From contig JAAYFJ010000012.1 in the NCBI GenBank assembly GCA_012728295.1, positions 1 through 64,000 on the forward strand: a stretch of DNA of 64,000 bases, in the 5' to 3' direction. Positions 37,308 to 47,377 of the stretch are shown here, in pieces. How positions within the stretch are numbered: position 1 is the stretch's first letter; the number at the start of each line of letters is the position of its first letter. The DNA is from Tissierellia bacterium (GTDB lineage Bacteria > Bacillota > Clostridia > Tissierellales > Peptoniphilaceae). Position numbers and translations under genes: made by a program. The notes beneath the pieces are model-generated. The model made no database searches. It was not told the origin of the DNA and saw nothing but the letters and a program-made list of their open reading frames with translations.

Positions 37308-37424
37308 AATATTCCTCCTAAGTGCGACTTTTCCCTATATTTATACCTCATTTTTAATTGTATAAAAGGCAAAAATGATTTTATTTAAATAATGTAGGAT
37401 TATTACTATAGGAATCAATTATAG

Positions 37425-37454
37425 TTAACTTTTTGTTTAAATCTAATATATAAT
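37425..37454 (+). promoter_or_regulatory. Probable promoter of yjbQ
   Basis: TTAACT, 18 bases, TATAAT, about 38 bases before the ATG at 37493. Confidence 0.55.
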
Positions 37455-37492
37455 AGAGATATGGAAAAATAAGTATGAAAGGGAGCATGGTA

Positions 37493-37909
37493 ATGAAAAG
37501 TTATAGGAAAGAGTTGTTTTTCAAGACAGAGACCAGAAGAGCTTATATTAACATTACAAATGAAGTGGAGCAGGCAATTTCCAACAGTGAAATAATAGAA
37601 GGCTTGGTATTAGTTAATGCCATGCATATAACAGCAAGCGTATTTATCAATGACGATGAACCGGGTCTGCATAGGGATTTTGAAAAATGGCTAGAGGGTC
37701 TTGCTCCTGAGAAACCTTATTCAAGATACGAGCATAACGGATATGAAGACAACGGAGATGCTCATTTAAAGAGACAGATTATGGGACGGGAAGTTGTTTG
37801 TGCAATTACAAACGGTAAATTGGACTTAGGTCCATGGGAACAAATTTTTTATGGAGAGTTTGACGGTATTAGATCTAAAAGAGTGTTAATAAAAATAATA
37901 GGAGAATAA
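37493..37909 (+). CDS. YjbQ/UPF0047 family protein
   Basis: 138 residues from ATG 37493, with AAAGGGAG at suitable distance; earlier ATGs at 37475 and 37487 are poorly placed. Family motifs: [15 protein letters not shown] and [20 protein letters not shown], represented by [17 protein letters not shown] and GTWE-like [14 protein letters not shown]. Members have weak thiamin-phosphate-synthase activity, possibly not physiological. Expected to be cytosolic. Monocistronic. Confidence 0.85.
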   Translation: MKSYRKELFFKTETRRAYINITNEVEQAISNSEIIEGLVLVNAMHITASVFINDDEPGLHRDFEKWLEGLAPEKPYSRYEHNGYEDNGDAHLKRQIMGREVVCAITNGKLDLGPWEQIFYGEFDGIRSKRVLIKIIGE

Positions 37910-38019
37910 TAAATAGCGAAACAAACACATAAACTTGGCTATTAAATGATGATTTTCCTTGACTTAATGAGCAAAAGATGTAACAATATAATATGGTATT
38001 AATATAAGGAGGGCTATGA

Positions 38020-38664
38020 ATGGCAAAGATACAATTAAATGCTAAGCTACGTGACGGCATTGGCAAAAACAAGGTAGATAAAATCAGAGTTGAAGGGATG
38101 ATTCCTGGAGTAGTTTACTCAAAAGGCGAAGACAACAAAGTTGTGGAAATTAGCGCACATGAATTTGATTTTGTACTTAGAGATGCTGGAATGACTACAA
38201 TTGTTGACATGATGATCGACGGTAAAAGACATCCTATCCTAATCAAGGAAATTCAATATCATCCATATAAAAACCGCATTTTACACGTGGATTTCCAAGG
38301 AATAAAAATGGACGAAACAATCAAATTGGCAATTCCTGTTAGATTGTTAAACAGAGATAGTATTCGTCTTCAACCATCAGTTCTTATGCAAGTATTGGAT
38401 GAGATGAATATTGAGTGTCTTCCAGGAGATATTCCAACAAGTATCGAATATGATGTAGCAGAAATGACTTTTGAAGAACCTGTAATGATTAAAGACTTAG
38501 ATATCTTTAATGACGAAAAAATTACCGTGTTCCACGATGCTGATGAAGTAGTAGCAACTCTTAACCCTGTATCTGAAGTAGAAGAGGAAGAGGGTTCAGA
38601 AGAGGAAGAAATTTCAGCTGCAGATGTAAAAACAGTTGCAGAAACTGAGAGCGAAGAAGAGTAA
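38020..38664 (+). CDS. rplY: Ribosomal protein bL25, long (Ctc/TL5) form
   Basis: 214 residues. N-terminal 5S rRNA-binding domain (KIQLNAKLRDGIGKNK, VPGVVY-like MIPGVVYSKG), middle TL5 domain, and an acidic tail EEEEGSEEEE. Longer than the 95-residue E. coli L25 and typical of Firmicutes general-stress Ctc. Start ATG 38020 has AAGGAGGG. Closed by the hairpin at 38675. Confidence 0.93.
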   Translation: MAKIQLNAKLRDGIGKNKVDKIRVEGMIPGVVYSKGEDNKVVEISAHEFDFVLRDAGMTTIVDMMIDGKRHPILIKEIQYHPYKNRILHVDFQGIKMDETIKLAIPVRLLNRDSIRLQPSVLMQVLDEMNIECLPGDIPTSIEYDVAEMTFEEPVMIKDLDIFNDEKITVFHDADEVVATLNPVSEVEEEEGSEEEEISAADVKTVAETESEEE

Positions 38665-38674
38665 GATTAATTAT

Positions 38675-38700
38675 AAAATGCACCCATTGGGTGCATTTTT
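38675..38700 (+). terminator. Terminator of rplY
   Basis: AAAATGCACCC and GGGTGCATTTT with loop ATT, then Ts. Confidence 0.9.
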
Positions 38701-38946
38701 GTGTTAAAAAAATTAAATTTCCAACAGCACGATTTAGGGGTGCTAAGAATAAAGTATATAATTGGGTTTCAGAATAAATGTGAGTTGAACTGATATAGAC
38801 TATATTAAAGGTGTATCTACGTGGACATAATGAAAACTATTTTCTTGGGGAAATTAAAGATTTTCCAAATAACGTGAATAAATATTCATGAATGTGGCAT
38901 ACTAATAAAGACAATCAATAACCACATAATAGAAAGGATGTAGTAA

Positions 38947-39510
38947 ATGAACTATATACAAAAAAACGTAGAATATTTTAAAGTGCCGGCATATGCAAAT
39001 GGGGAGATTACAGAGATTTCGTTGGATGATTTAAAAGGTCATTGGTCTGTACTAATCTTTTATCCGGGAGACTTTACATTTGTATGTCCAACTGAATTAG
39101 AGGACCTACAAAATCTATATCATAAATTTAAAGAAAAAAACTGTGAAATTTATTCAGTGTCCACTGATTCTGAATTTGTACACAAGGCTTGGCACGATAA
39201 ATCAGAGGCTATAGGAAAAGTAGAATACCCAATGCTGTCTGATAGATCGTTTGAGTTGTCAGAGCAATTTAACGTGTTAATTGATGGGCAAGGACAATCG
39301 GAACGCGCCACATTCTTAATAGATCCTGATGGAAAAGTAGTGTTATATGAAGTATCTGCAGGGGGAATAGGAAGAAATGCTACAGAATTATTTAGAAAAC
39401 TAACTGCAGCACAATATGTGGCGAAGCATGGAGATAAAGTATGTCCAGCAAATTGGATGGAAGGCGATGAAACGTTGACTCCTGGGTTGGATTTAGTAGG
39501 AGAAATATAG
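38947..39510 (+). CDS. ahpC: 2-Cys peroxiredoxin, AhpC/Prx1 type
   Basis: 187 residues. FYPGDFTFVCPTELEDL gives the peroxidatic cysteine (FVCPTE), and KVCPANW the resolving cysteine. Reduces hydrogen peroxide and organic hydroperoxides. No ahpF or thioredoxin reductase is next to it, so the electron donor is unknown. GAAAGGATG lies just before the ATG. The 280 bases upstream hold no other gene; I saw no clear PerR box there. Confidence 0.95.
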   Translation: MNYIQKNVEYFKVPAYANGEITEISLDDLKGHWSVLIFYPGDFTFVCPTELEDLQNLYHKFKEKNCEIYSVSTDSEFVHKAWHDKSEAIGKVEYPMLSDRSFELSEQFNVLIDGQGQSERATFLIDPDGKVVLYEVSAGGIGRNATELFRKLTAAQYVAKHGDKVCPANWMEGDETLTPGLDLVGEI

Positions 39511-39538
39511 TCGATAAATTAGCTTCCGAAATTGATTT

Positions 39539-39585
39539 AAAGGTGATATATCAGAACGTAGTAATTTCTGATATATCACCTTTTA
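39539..39585 (+). terminator. Terminator of ahpC
   Basis: Perfect 18-bp arms AAAGGTGATATATCAGAA and TTCTGATATATCACCTTT, then T-rich. Confidence 0.9.
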
Positions 39586-39645
39586 TTCTTGCGAAAATTA
39601 TAGAGGTGTGTTTATTATATATTATTGAAAATGAAGGACATTGAA

Positions 39646-39672
39646 AAACCGCAGGAATAGCTCCTGCGGTTT
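39646..39672 (-). terminator. Terminator of nhaC
   Basis: AAACCGCAGGA and TCCTGCGGTTT arms, followed on the minus strand by TTTC. Just past the nhaC stop. Confidence 0.85.
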
Positions 39673-39685
39673 AATTGTATTGTCG

Positions 39686-41059
39686 TTAAGCTTTTGCAAT
39701 AAGTTTCTTTACCTCATCTTCTCTCATATCATGTTCGAAATTCCATGGTTGCTTTGGTTTTGTAAATGGAATGAAAATGGAAAGAAGGGCGAATCCGGCT
39801 AGTATGAACTGATACCAAAAATAGGGCATTATTTCAAAAGGAGACACAGCTCCTGCAGTGAGCCCTGCAGCTATTAATACTTGGGCTCCGTATGGAATAA
39901 ACCCTTGCATTACACATGAGAAGGTATCAAGCAAAGATGCCGCGCGCCGGGGGTCCATCTTATACTCTTTTGAGATTTCTTTTACAACTGGACCTGAAAT
40001 AATAATTGCCACAGTGTTATTGGCTACCGCTGCATCTAATAATGACACTAGAATTGAGGTTCCAATTTCAGCTGATTTTTCACCTTTTAAGAATTTTCTA
40101 GTCTTGGATATAATCCAGTCTATTCCACCGGCGTGGCGAACCATATAAGCCAATCCACCTGTTAGCATAGAAAGCAAGAATATTTCAAACATACCAGTGA
40201 AACCCTCGTATGTTTTTCCGGCGAAATCAAGCCATGTAATAGACTGCGTAGCTACTCCGATTATTCCTGATAATACAATACCACCGGTCAAAACCAAAAA
40301 TACATTTCCGCCAAGTAAAGCTGCAACTAATACAGCTAAGTAAGGGACTACTTTAATTAGGCTGTATTCAAAGGCTTGAGCTTTAATAACTTGTTCTGGT
40401 TTTCCTAAAATGATTAGTAGGATTACTGTGACTAATGCAGCAGGAAATGCAATTTTAAAGTTCATCCTAAACTTATCCCTCATATCTACGTTTTGCGTTC
40501 TTGTAGCTGCAATCGTCGTATCTGAGATTATGGATAAGTTATCTCCAAACATGGCACCGCCAACTAGAGCTCCTAATACTAGAGGTAGACTCAAGGAAGC
40601 TTTGTCTGCCAATCCAATTGCAATTGGCCCAACAGTAGTTATAGTTCCAACGGATGTTCCTGTGGATATGGAGATAAACGCTGCCATAATGAACAGTCCA
40701 GCAGTTAAGTACTTTGGTGGAATAAAACTCATACCAAGGTTTACAGTGGATTCTACTCCTCCCATAGACTTTGACACTGCTGCAAAGGCTCCTGCGAGTA
40801 TGTAGATTAAGCACATAATAATAATGTTCTCATCCCCACAGCCTTTTACCAGTTGAGAAAACTTGTCGTTGATACTACCTTTAAACATTATAAAGGCAAC
40901 GATGATTCCTACTATAACTGATATAGGCGCTGGCACTGCATAGAATGCTAATTCAACGTTATTAGCATTTAGATAAAACCCTATTCCGAGATAAAAAGCT
41001 ATAAATACAAGGAATGGTATCAGGGCAAAACCATTTGGTTTTAACTTGTTGTCGTCCAT
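39686..41059 (-). CDS. nhaC: NhaC-family Na+/H+ antiporter
   Basis: 457 residues, about 11-12 helices. NhaC-like motifs: SISTGTSVGTITTVGPIAIGL (seen as STGTSVGT), GGAMFGDNLSIISDTTIAATRTQ (seen as FGDNLSIISDTT) and a repeat-like LLDTFSCVMQGFIPYGAQ region. The two similar discontinuous helices are typical. Exports Na+ in exchange for protons, or an organic acid, as several NhaC relatives do. Strong RBS AGGAGG. Monocistronic. Confidence 0.92.
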   Translation of the reverse strand: MDDNKLKPNGFALIPFLVFIAFYLGIGFYLNANNVELAFYAVPAPISVIVGIIVAFIMFKGSINDKFSQLVKGCGDENIIIMCLIYILAGAFAAVSKSMGGVESTVNLGMSFIPPKYLTAGLFIMAAFISISTGTSVGTITTVGPIAIGLADKASLSLPLVLGALVGGAMFGDNLSIISDTTIAATRTQNVDMRDKFRMNFKIAFPAALVTVILLIILGKPEQVIKAQAFEYSLIKVVPYLAVLVAALLGGNVFLVLTGGIVLSGIIGVATQSITWLDFAGKTYEGFTGMFEIFLLSMLTGGLAYMVRHAGGIDWIISKTRKFLKGEKSAEIGTSILVSLLDAAVANNTVAIIISGPVVKEISKEYKMDPRRAASLLDTFSCVMQGFIPYGAQVLIAAGLTAGAVSPFEIMPYFWYQFILAGFALLSIFIPFTKPKQPWNFEHDMREDEVKKLIAKA

Positions 41060-41211
41060 TATAATTCCTCCTATGAATAATAAATATAAATTAAATTATA
41101 CCACAGTGTGAAATATTTGTGTAAAATAAATAAAATTCTTTAATTGTATGATAAATATTTTAGTTTAGAATGCAGAAAAAAGTGTTTTATTTAGCATATC
41201 TATTGCAGACA

Positions 41212-42396
41212 TTATCTATTTTCCTTTAATTCTTTTTCAGCTCTCTTAACCAGTGCAAGCATTAGCTCTTCTACATAAGATGGGCTACAGGAAATATCCA
41301 TGTGATCGTCTCTGCCACTGGCCACGAATCTATAACGATTCCTCAATTCTTTTAACCAAATGGATAAAGGCAGCTCTGCCATGTTAGAATCTGTTCTCCA
41401 AATAATCTGTGCTTCTTCGCCATCTATGGTGGAATAGCATTGCACGGGCTGTTCGTTTACTCTGTTTTCAACAATCTTCCTTAAAGTTGTCACTGGTAGA
41501 CCATTGAATAATCCACTGTTAATTAAATCGTCTGTTTTTTTAATGACATTAATTGAAATGAAATCTTCCAGTTTTTCTATGTGGCGTCTTCCCAATTCGT
41601 CCAATTCAGTTCTATGCTTGGCAAATTCAATAGGTTCATCTGTATCCCAGAGTTCAGCCAATTCTTCTAAAGATTCTTTAATATCCTTATAATGTAAACG
41701 AGCCTCTTTTCCTGCTGATATGGTAAATCTACTGTGGTGAGGATGCTCTTCGTAAGAGTTAATAGCAATGATACCTAATCTTCCTGTATTGCTATGATAA
41801 GGTATTTCACCTGGGGTATGGTCAATACCTCCTAAAGAGGTAATCCACTGTGGTTTAGTTGTAAGTGCCCCGAAACGTAGTTTGGGTGTATTTTCATCTT
41901 CTTGAGTTAGCCATTGACCAGTTATGGTCAATGGATTTATTACATAAGTATTTAGCAATTCTTCCATCTTATTAACCATTTCTTTATTGAAATAGCCTTT
42001 AGTAGTATCTACAACATATTTTCCATTTACTTCTTTATAGCCTCTAATTCTGATGTTGAAATGGTTAAATAAAACAGCGCCCATAAGTAATATCACAGTG
42101 GTTTGGTCCAATGTGTTTCTTCGGCGTGTAGCATCGATATTAAGATTAACAGTTGTCTTACCGGATGGAATTGCATCGTGAAGCTCATGAACTAAATCGC
42201 CACCATATTCATAAGTTCTGACAACTGGAATATTTTCTATATATCCAGTATCTGGTGAAGGGCCAGCGGTTGTTGTAGGTATAAAGATGGTTCTATCTAA
42301 TGTGATTAAATATCTAGTATCTACTTGTTGTATATTCAGCACTTTGCTTTTCCAAGTAGTTTGATAAGGTAGTTGTAAATAGTCTTTTATGGTCAT
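41212..42396 (-). CDS. Divergent AlaX-like (alanyl-tRNA editing domain) protein lacking metal ligands
   Basis: 394 residues. Layout follows AlaX-L: LDRTIFIP and PSPDTGYI correspond to LDxTxFYPxGGGQPxDTG; LNIDATRRRNTLDQTT to the WxRRxxHMxxHTAQHLL stretch; NTGRLG to the THxxNTGxIG stretch. A degenerate DHHA1-like end carries FVASGRDDHMD where GGGGRPDMAQGG is usual. The HxxxH zinc pair reads TLDQT, the GGGQP loop is lost, and the CxxxH position appears as G…Y. It is therefore unlikely to hydrolyse Ala- or Ser-tRNA in the usual way. It is full-length and uninterrupted, so probably selected. Alignment is by eye. Confidence 0.65.
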   Translation of the reverse strand: MTIKDYLQLPYQTTWKSKVLNIQQVDTRYLITLDRTIFIPTTTAGPSPDTGYIENIPVVRTYEYGGDLVHELHDAIPSGKTTVNLNIDATRRRNTLDQTTVILLMGAVLFNHFNIRIRGYKEVNGKYVVDTTKGYFNKEMVNKMEELLNTYVINPLTITGQWLTQEDENTPKLRFGALTTKPQWITSLGGIDHTPGEIPYHSNTGRLGIIAINSYEEHPHHSRFTISAGKEARLHYKDIKESLEELAELWDTDEPIEFAKHRTELDELGRRHIEKLEDFISINVIKKTDDLINSGLFNGLPVTTLRKIVENRVNEQPVQCYSTIDGEEAQIIWRTDSNMAELPLSIWLKELRNRYRFVASGRDDHMDISCSPSYVEELMLALVKRAEKELKENR

Positions 42397-42533
42397 ATTC
42401 TCACTTCCTTTGCAATAATGAATGCATTAGTTTTTATTAATGATATACTTTATGTATTCGTTTCTATTTTACCATTTATACTGCTATTATCATAGTATCA
42501 GGTAGAATGTCTTGTCTGTGACTTTGGAGGTTA

Positions 42534-44774
42534 ATGTTGTCTGGGTTATTATTTTTGTTATTAAGCATGATATTAATAATATTAGTAGACTTTAATGTGA
42601 TTTGGGGTCTTATAATTCTTTTGTCTTGTTGGTTGTTATTACATATTATTAAGCAAGAGAAATACTGGTGCTTCATTATTTTAGCTTTTGTTTTCCTAAT
42701 GGTTCCCAGAGGTTTTGATACAATATCATCAGAATTAAAAGTGGTAGATGTTAGAGATTATGGCGTATTCGCTGTTGAAAAAAAGCTGTTTCCAAAAGCT
42801 GTTCAAATATATAGGAGTTCAGAGAAAAAATATACTATAGGTGATGAAATTCGTTTACAAAAAGATATTGTAGTGCAAATATATAAGGCGAAACCTTGGG
42901 AATATAAAGTATTGCCAGGTGGAGAACCTGTGGTTTGTAAGTTAAATGAGTCCATAATAAAAGATATTAAGCCTAATCCCACAATGCTAAATAAGATAAG
43001 GGGCAGTATTGAATGTAAAATAGATGGACTTTTCACACCTAATAATAGTGCCTTAATTAAAAAGATGCTATTAGGTGTTAAAGAGAACAATGATAATACA
43101 ATTTTGCTTAGTGAATTTGGTTTAGCTCATATTATGTCTATTTCAGGGTTACATATTGGATTGTTATTTGGTCTGTTACTTTGGATAATAACAAACCTAG
43201 GGTTAAGCTACAATAATAGCAAAGCTATGTCCTTGTTTATATGCTGGGGATATGGAATTATGGTGGGACTGTCTGCACCAGTTACACGGGCTTTAATTAT
43301 GATTTCTATTCCATGTATATTTGAGTATTATAATCGCCATTATTTTGCAGATGAAGGTATATTATTAGCAGCTATAATAATATTGTTTTTCAGGCCATAT
43401 CAGGCTTTCAGCTTAGGATTTCAATTGAGTTTTCTTTCGATATGGGGGATTTTGGTTTTAGCTCCATCTTTAATTAGAAAACTAAAAAAACATAATATTA
43501 AAATTGATTGGTTGGTTTATTATGCTGCGGCAATGATTATGACTCTCCCTCTTCAAGTTCATCATTTTGGTAAAATACCAATTTGGGGCGCTGTAGTCAA
43601 TTGGATATATGTTCCTTTTTATAGTCTTGTATTGCATTTATGCTTACCTCTTTTGATATTGCCTGCGGTAATTACTAAACCGATGGCTATTGTGCTTAAT
43701 TTAGCATTAGATGGCGGTCATTTTTTACTAAATCTTGTAAAACAAATATTCCCAGTTAGCTATAGCATTTATTTGAGCTCACCATATTATATAATCTTCT
43801 ATTACCTAGGGGTTTTTGCATTTGTAAAATGTCCTAGAAAAACTCCCTCTCTTTCAATTGGAAAAACAGCGATTGCTGTATTAGCACTATGGTATCTTTC
43901 GGTTTCGATATTTTATAATTCAGAAGGATTAAGCATTACCTTTGTGGATGTTGGTCAGGGTGATGCCATTTTTATTAAAGAGGGCAAGCATGGCTGTCTA
44001 ATAGATGTAGGTGGATCTCCTTACTATGATGTAGGTAGAAAGCTAGTGGTTCCAGCTCTTAAAAAACAAGGGATTTCAAAAATTGATGCATTATTTATTT
44101 CTCACTGGGACATAGATCATGTTGGAGGATTGGAGGCGGTTTGCAAGGCTTATCCAATTGATAATATCTTTGCCTCTTATATTCCTATTGACTCATCAGA
44201 CTTTGGAATTGAAAAAGTAGAAGATGTGAAAATATTGGAAAGAGGAGATAAAGTAAAATGGAGAGATTATGAATTTGAAATATTATGGCCTATCACACAG
44301 GATATGCCATTAAATGATAATGAAAGGTCCATGGTGATGCGGTTTGGAAACGGAGATAACAGTGTTTTGCTAACGGGAGATATAGAAAACAATGCTGAGC
44401 ATAAGTTATCAAAATATGAAAACCTTAATTCCAATATAATTAAACTAGGTCATCACGGATCCAAATTTTCATCTTCGACAAATCTTTTGAATGCAGTAGG
44501 GCCAGAATTGGCAATAATATCTTGTGGTAGAGGGAATAGCTATGGCCACCCCCATAATGAAGTTTTAGACCGTTTAAAGGATGGTGAGATTAATTATTAT
44601 AGAACAGATACTATGGGAGATATTACATTGTCCTTAGAAGGGGAGTTATCTTTGGTTGAAAACAGTGATATAATAACAGTAATATTTCTAATAGTATATG
44701 GGTTATTTGTTGCATTAATAATGAAATATAAGTTGAATCTTGAGGAGAGTATTGATGGACTACATAGAATATAA
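42534..44774 (+). CDS. comEC: ComEC/Rec2 DNA-uptake channel protein
   Basis: 746 residues. N-terminal hydrophobic and OB-like region, a central Competence domain with about eight helices (HIMSISGLHIGLLFGLLLWI, seen as SISGLHIGL, and GLSAPVTRALIM), and a C-terminal metallo-beta-lactamase-like domain (DVGQGDAIFI, SHWDIDHVGG, LGHHGSKFSS, YGHPHNEV). It transports single-stranded DNA across the membrane during transformation. TTGGAGG lies 4 bases before the ATG. Overlaps holA by 20 bases, the usual Firmicutes neighbour. No comEA is seen upstream. Confidence 0.93.
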   Translation: MLSGLLFLLLSMILIILVDFNVIWGLIILLSCWLLLHIIKQEKYWCFIILAFVFLMVPRGFDTISSELKVVDVRDYGVFAVEKKLFPKAVQIYRSSEKKYTIGDEIRLQKDIVVQIYKAKPWEYKVLPGGEPVVCKLNESIIKDIKPNPTMLNKIRGSIECKIDGLFTPNNSALIKKMLLGVKENNDNTILLSEFGLAHIMSISGLHIGLLFGLLLWIITNLGLSYNNSKAMSLFICWGYGIMVGLSAPVTRALIMISIPCIFEYYNRHYFADEGILLAAIIILFFRPYQAFSLGFQLSFLSIWGILVLAPSLIRKLKKHNIKIDWLVYYAAAMIMTLPLQVHHFGKIPIWGAVVNWIYVPFYSLVLHLCLPLLILPAVITKPMAIVLNLALDGGHFLLNLVKQIFPVSYSIYLSSPYYIIFYYLGVFAFVKCPRKTPSLSIGKTAIAVLALWYLSVSIFYNSEGLSITFVDVGQGDAIFIKEGKHGCLIDVGGSPYYDVGRKLVVPALKKQGISKIDALFISHWDIDHVGGLEAVCKAYPIDNIFASYIPIDSSDFGIEKVEDVKILERGDKVKWRDYEFEILWPITQDMPLNDNERSMVMRFGNGDNSVLLTGDIENNAEHKLSKYENLNSNIIKLGHHGSKFSSSTNLLNAVGPELAIISCGRGNSYGHPHNEVLDRLKDGEINYYRTDTMGDITLSLEGELSLVENSDIITVIFLIVYGLFVALIMKYKLNLEESIDGLHRI

Positions 44775-45786
44775 TAAGCAAATATCATTGGATAAATTAG
44801 CCGGTAATAGTTGGTTGTTTATTGGCGAAGAAAATTACATGATGAATAATATGGTCGCCAAAACTGCAGAGAAGTTGCTTAACCCTGCTATGGCTCAAAT
44901 CAACTATGTAGAATTAAGTGCAACGTCACTGGACACATCTCAAATTAACACCATCTATCAAACTTTACCGATGATGGACCAAGTCAGAATTGTGGTAATT
45001 AAACATGCCGATGAAATATCGGGGTCTGTATTTGAAGATGAGCTATTGAAAACGCTGGAGAATATGCCTGAGCATGTGATAGGAATTCTTGTAGATAGCT
45101 ATGATGAAGTTAAGAAAACGGGGAAATTATACAAGAGACATAAAAAGATGAATACTGTAGTAGAGTTTGGTAAATTAAAACCCCAACAATTCCAAGGTTT
45201 TATTAAACAAAATTTAAAAGAAAACAACATGCATACTTCGCCGGAAGTCATATCCAGACTTCATCAACTATCTGGATATGGATCGTATGGGAGCGATTTA
45301 AACTTATTTGATTTAAAGCAAGCATTAAACAAGGTAGCGGCAGCTTATGACAAACCGGAGCTAATTATGGAAGACTTTATTCCTTTTTGGCCATCGATGA
45401 GTTCTGGTAATATTTTCGAATTTATAGATGCATTATTTTCTGGTGACGAGAAAAAAACTATTAAAATATATAAGAAGCTTTACGGCGAGCAAGAGCCACC
45501 TTTGCGTATTTTGGCAATGATTGTAAGACATTTAAGATTACGAAACAAATTGCAAACACTTAGGGATGAAGGGTTTGGACCAAGCGAACTAATGAGCGAA
45601 CTTGGGATAAAAAACTTTGAATTCAGAAAACTGTCCTCATTGCCTAGGTTGAAAAATATAAGGGAATTAATGGAACTGTGCGAGGAAACGGAGCTTAAAA
45701 TGAAGAGTGTAGGGTCAGAGGTTGACCTTATGATGGAAGTTTTAATAAGTAAAATAATAATTGTAATAAAAAGCAATAAAAAATAA
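44755..45786 (+). CDS. holA: DNA polymerase III delta subunit
   Basis: 343 residues from ATG 44755 (GAGGAG upstream inside comEC). Clamp-loader subunit that opens the beta clamp. N-terminal SWLFIGEENYMMNN, then ETLPMMDQVRIVVIKHAD-like (seen as PMMDQVRIVVIK), and a C-terminal collar domain. Lacks Walker motifs as expected. Order comEC-holA-rpsT is conserved in Firmicutes. Confidence 0.92.
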   Translation: MDYIEYNKQISLDKLAGNSWLFIGEENYMMNNMVAKTAEKLLNPAMAQINYVELSATSLDTSQINTIYQTLPMMDQVRIVVIKHADEISGSVFEDELLKTLENMPEHVIGILVDSYDEVKKTGKLYKRHKKMNTVVEFGKLKPQQFQGFIKQNLKENNMHTSPEVISRLHQLSGYGSYGSDLNLFDLKQALNKVAAAYDKPELIMEDFIPFWPSMSSGNIFEFIDALFSGDEKKTIKIYKKLYGEQEPPLRILAMIVRHLRLRNKLQTLRDEGFGPSELMSELGIKNFEFRKLSSLPRLKNIRELMELCEETELKMKSVGSEVDLMMEVLISKIIIVIKSNKK

Positions 45787-45806
45787 AACTTCCATTAGGA
45801 AGTTTT
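45785..45806. terminator. Shared terminator of holA and rpsT
   Basis: AAAACTTCC and GGAAGTTTT arms with loop ATTA lie between converging stops. Confidence 0.85.
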
Positions 45807-46071
45807 ACTTATTTTTTGCATTTAATTTTAATTGAAGTTGACCCACTTTGCGAGCCACATTGTTTTTATGAAGAATGTTCTTTTGAGAGGCTTGCTTTAG
45901 TTTTTTATCAATAGCTTTTAAAGATTCGCGAGCTTCATCAATAGCTCCTTTATCTAATTGAGCATTGAATTTCTTTATTAATGTTTTAATTTCTGTTTTA
46001 CGAGCTTTGTTACGCATAGCATTACGCTCTGTAACCTCAATGCGCTTTAATGCGGATTTAATGTTTGCCAT
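45805..46071 (-). CDS. rpsT: Ribosomal protein bS20
   Basis: 88 residues, Lys/Arg-rich. MANIKSALKRIEVTERNAMRNKA (seen as NIKSALKRI, ERNAMRNKA) is the universal S20 start, and HKNNVARKVGQL the conserved C-terminal helix. Binds 16S rRNA early in 30S assembly. GGGAGGTGA precedes the ATG. Opposite in strand to its flanking genes, as in B. subtilis. Confidence 0.97.
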   Translation of the reverse strand: MANIKSALKRIEVTERNAMRNKARKTEIKTLIKKFNAQLDKGAIDEARESLKAIDKKLKQASQKNILHKNNVARKVGQLQLKLNAKNK

Positions 46072-46330
46072 TTCCGTTCACCTCCCTACTTATACGCAAG
46101 TTATTCTACCACGTAATAGTGATTATTGCAAGTAGTCTAGCAAAAAAACTTAAATAGAAGTAGCGTTTTTTTAAATATTTTTAATATGGTATATTAGATA
46201 AATAAGGTTAAAAATGGTATATAATATCTGTACTATAAAAATATTTTCATAGGTGATGGTATTGATGTTAAACGCGTTGAAGTGTAGCGAATAAGAAAAC
46301 CCATAAACTTTTACTGAAAGAGGTGTATCT

Positions 46331-47215
46331 ATGTTTGAATTAGTTCAAGTTGCAGAAAATACATACTATGTTGAAAGTCCTGCAAAAATAGGAATATATA
46401 GGGTTTCTGATGAAGAGGTTGTACTTATAGATAGTGGAAACGATAAGGAAGCTGGTAGAAAGATAAGGCAAATTCTCGATTCTAAGGGATGGAAACTAAA
46501 GACTATTTACAATACCCATGCAAATGCCGATCATATTGGCGGGAATCGGTATTTACAAAATCAAACGGGTTGCAAAATATTTATCCCAGAGATGAACCTG
46601 GCATTTACAAGGAAGACGATTTTGGAGCCAGCATTTTTATATGGAGGGTATCCACCAAAGGAGCTTAGAAAAAAATTTCTAATGGCTCAAGAAAGTGATG
46701 CAGAATTTTTGCTAAAAGATGATTTGCCAAAAGGTTTTGATGCTATAGAATTACCAGGACATTTCTTTGATATGGTTGGATATCGAACTACGGATAATAT
46801 AATATTTCTAGCAGATTGTCTATTTAGCAAAGAAATATTAGATAAATATAAAATAAGCTTTATTTATGATGTGGCTGATTATCTAAAAACCCTTGAAATG
46901 GTGAAAGGTTTGGAAGCGGAGCTCTTTATCCCATCTCACTCTGAGGCCACTACGAGCATTAAAGAACTGGCACAGTACAATATCGACCAAGTGAAAGAAA
47001 TTGGAGAAAAGATACTCTCTATCTGCCGTGAGCCTTTAAACTTTGAAGTTATATTAAAAAATGTGTTTTCAGATTATCAGCTAGATATGAACTTTGACCA
47101 ATACGTATTGGTAGGTAGTACGGTGCGCTCCTACATGGCTTGGTTGAAAGATGCTGGTAAATTAGATATAGTATTTAAGGACAATCTATTGCTTTGGAAA
47201 ACGGTTGAATTTTAG
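46331..47215 (+). CDS. Metallo-beta-lactamase-fold hydrolase
   Basis: 294 residues. Zn motif THANADHIGG, with later ligands in LPGHFFDMVGY, ADCLFS and PSHSEA. The first motif reads HANADH instead of HxHxDH (second His is Asn), so zinc site 1 is altered. C-terminal 90 residues form a small helical domain of unknown role (CREPLNFEVILKNVF). Substrate unknown. RBS GAAAGAGGTG. Sits where spore genes gpr and spoIIP lie in Bacillus. Confidence 0.85.
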   Translation: MFELVQVAENTYYVESPAKIGIYRVSDEEVVLIDSGNDKEAGRKIRQILDSKGWKLKTIYNTHANADHIGGNRYLQNQTGCKIFIPEMNLAFTRKTILEPAFLYGGYPPKELRKKFLMAQESDAEFLLKDDLPKGFDAIELPGHFFDMVGYRTTDNIIFLADCLFSKEILDKYKISFIYDVADYLKTLEMVKGLEAELFIPSHSEATTSIKELAQYNIDQVKEIGEKILSICREPLNFEVILKNVFSDYQLDMNFDQYVLVGSTVRSYMAWLKDAGKLDIVFKDNLLLWKTVEF

Positions 47216-47377
47216 ATAAAGCAACGTGATATTATAGTATAATTTCCGAATTATTAAATTAAATGTAGAAGAAAGCAAGCGTTATGAAATAACCTCATAA
47301 ATGGTATAAAACATAAAATTATGCTTGAACGCTTTAACGTTAGCGTAATAGATGGTAAAATAGTATATTGAGGTGAA

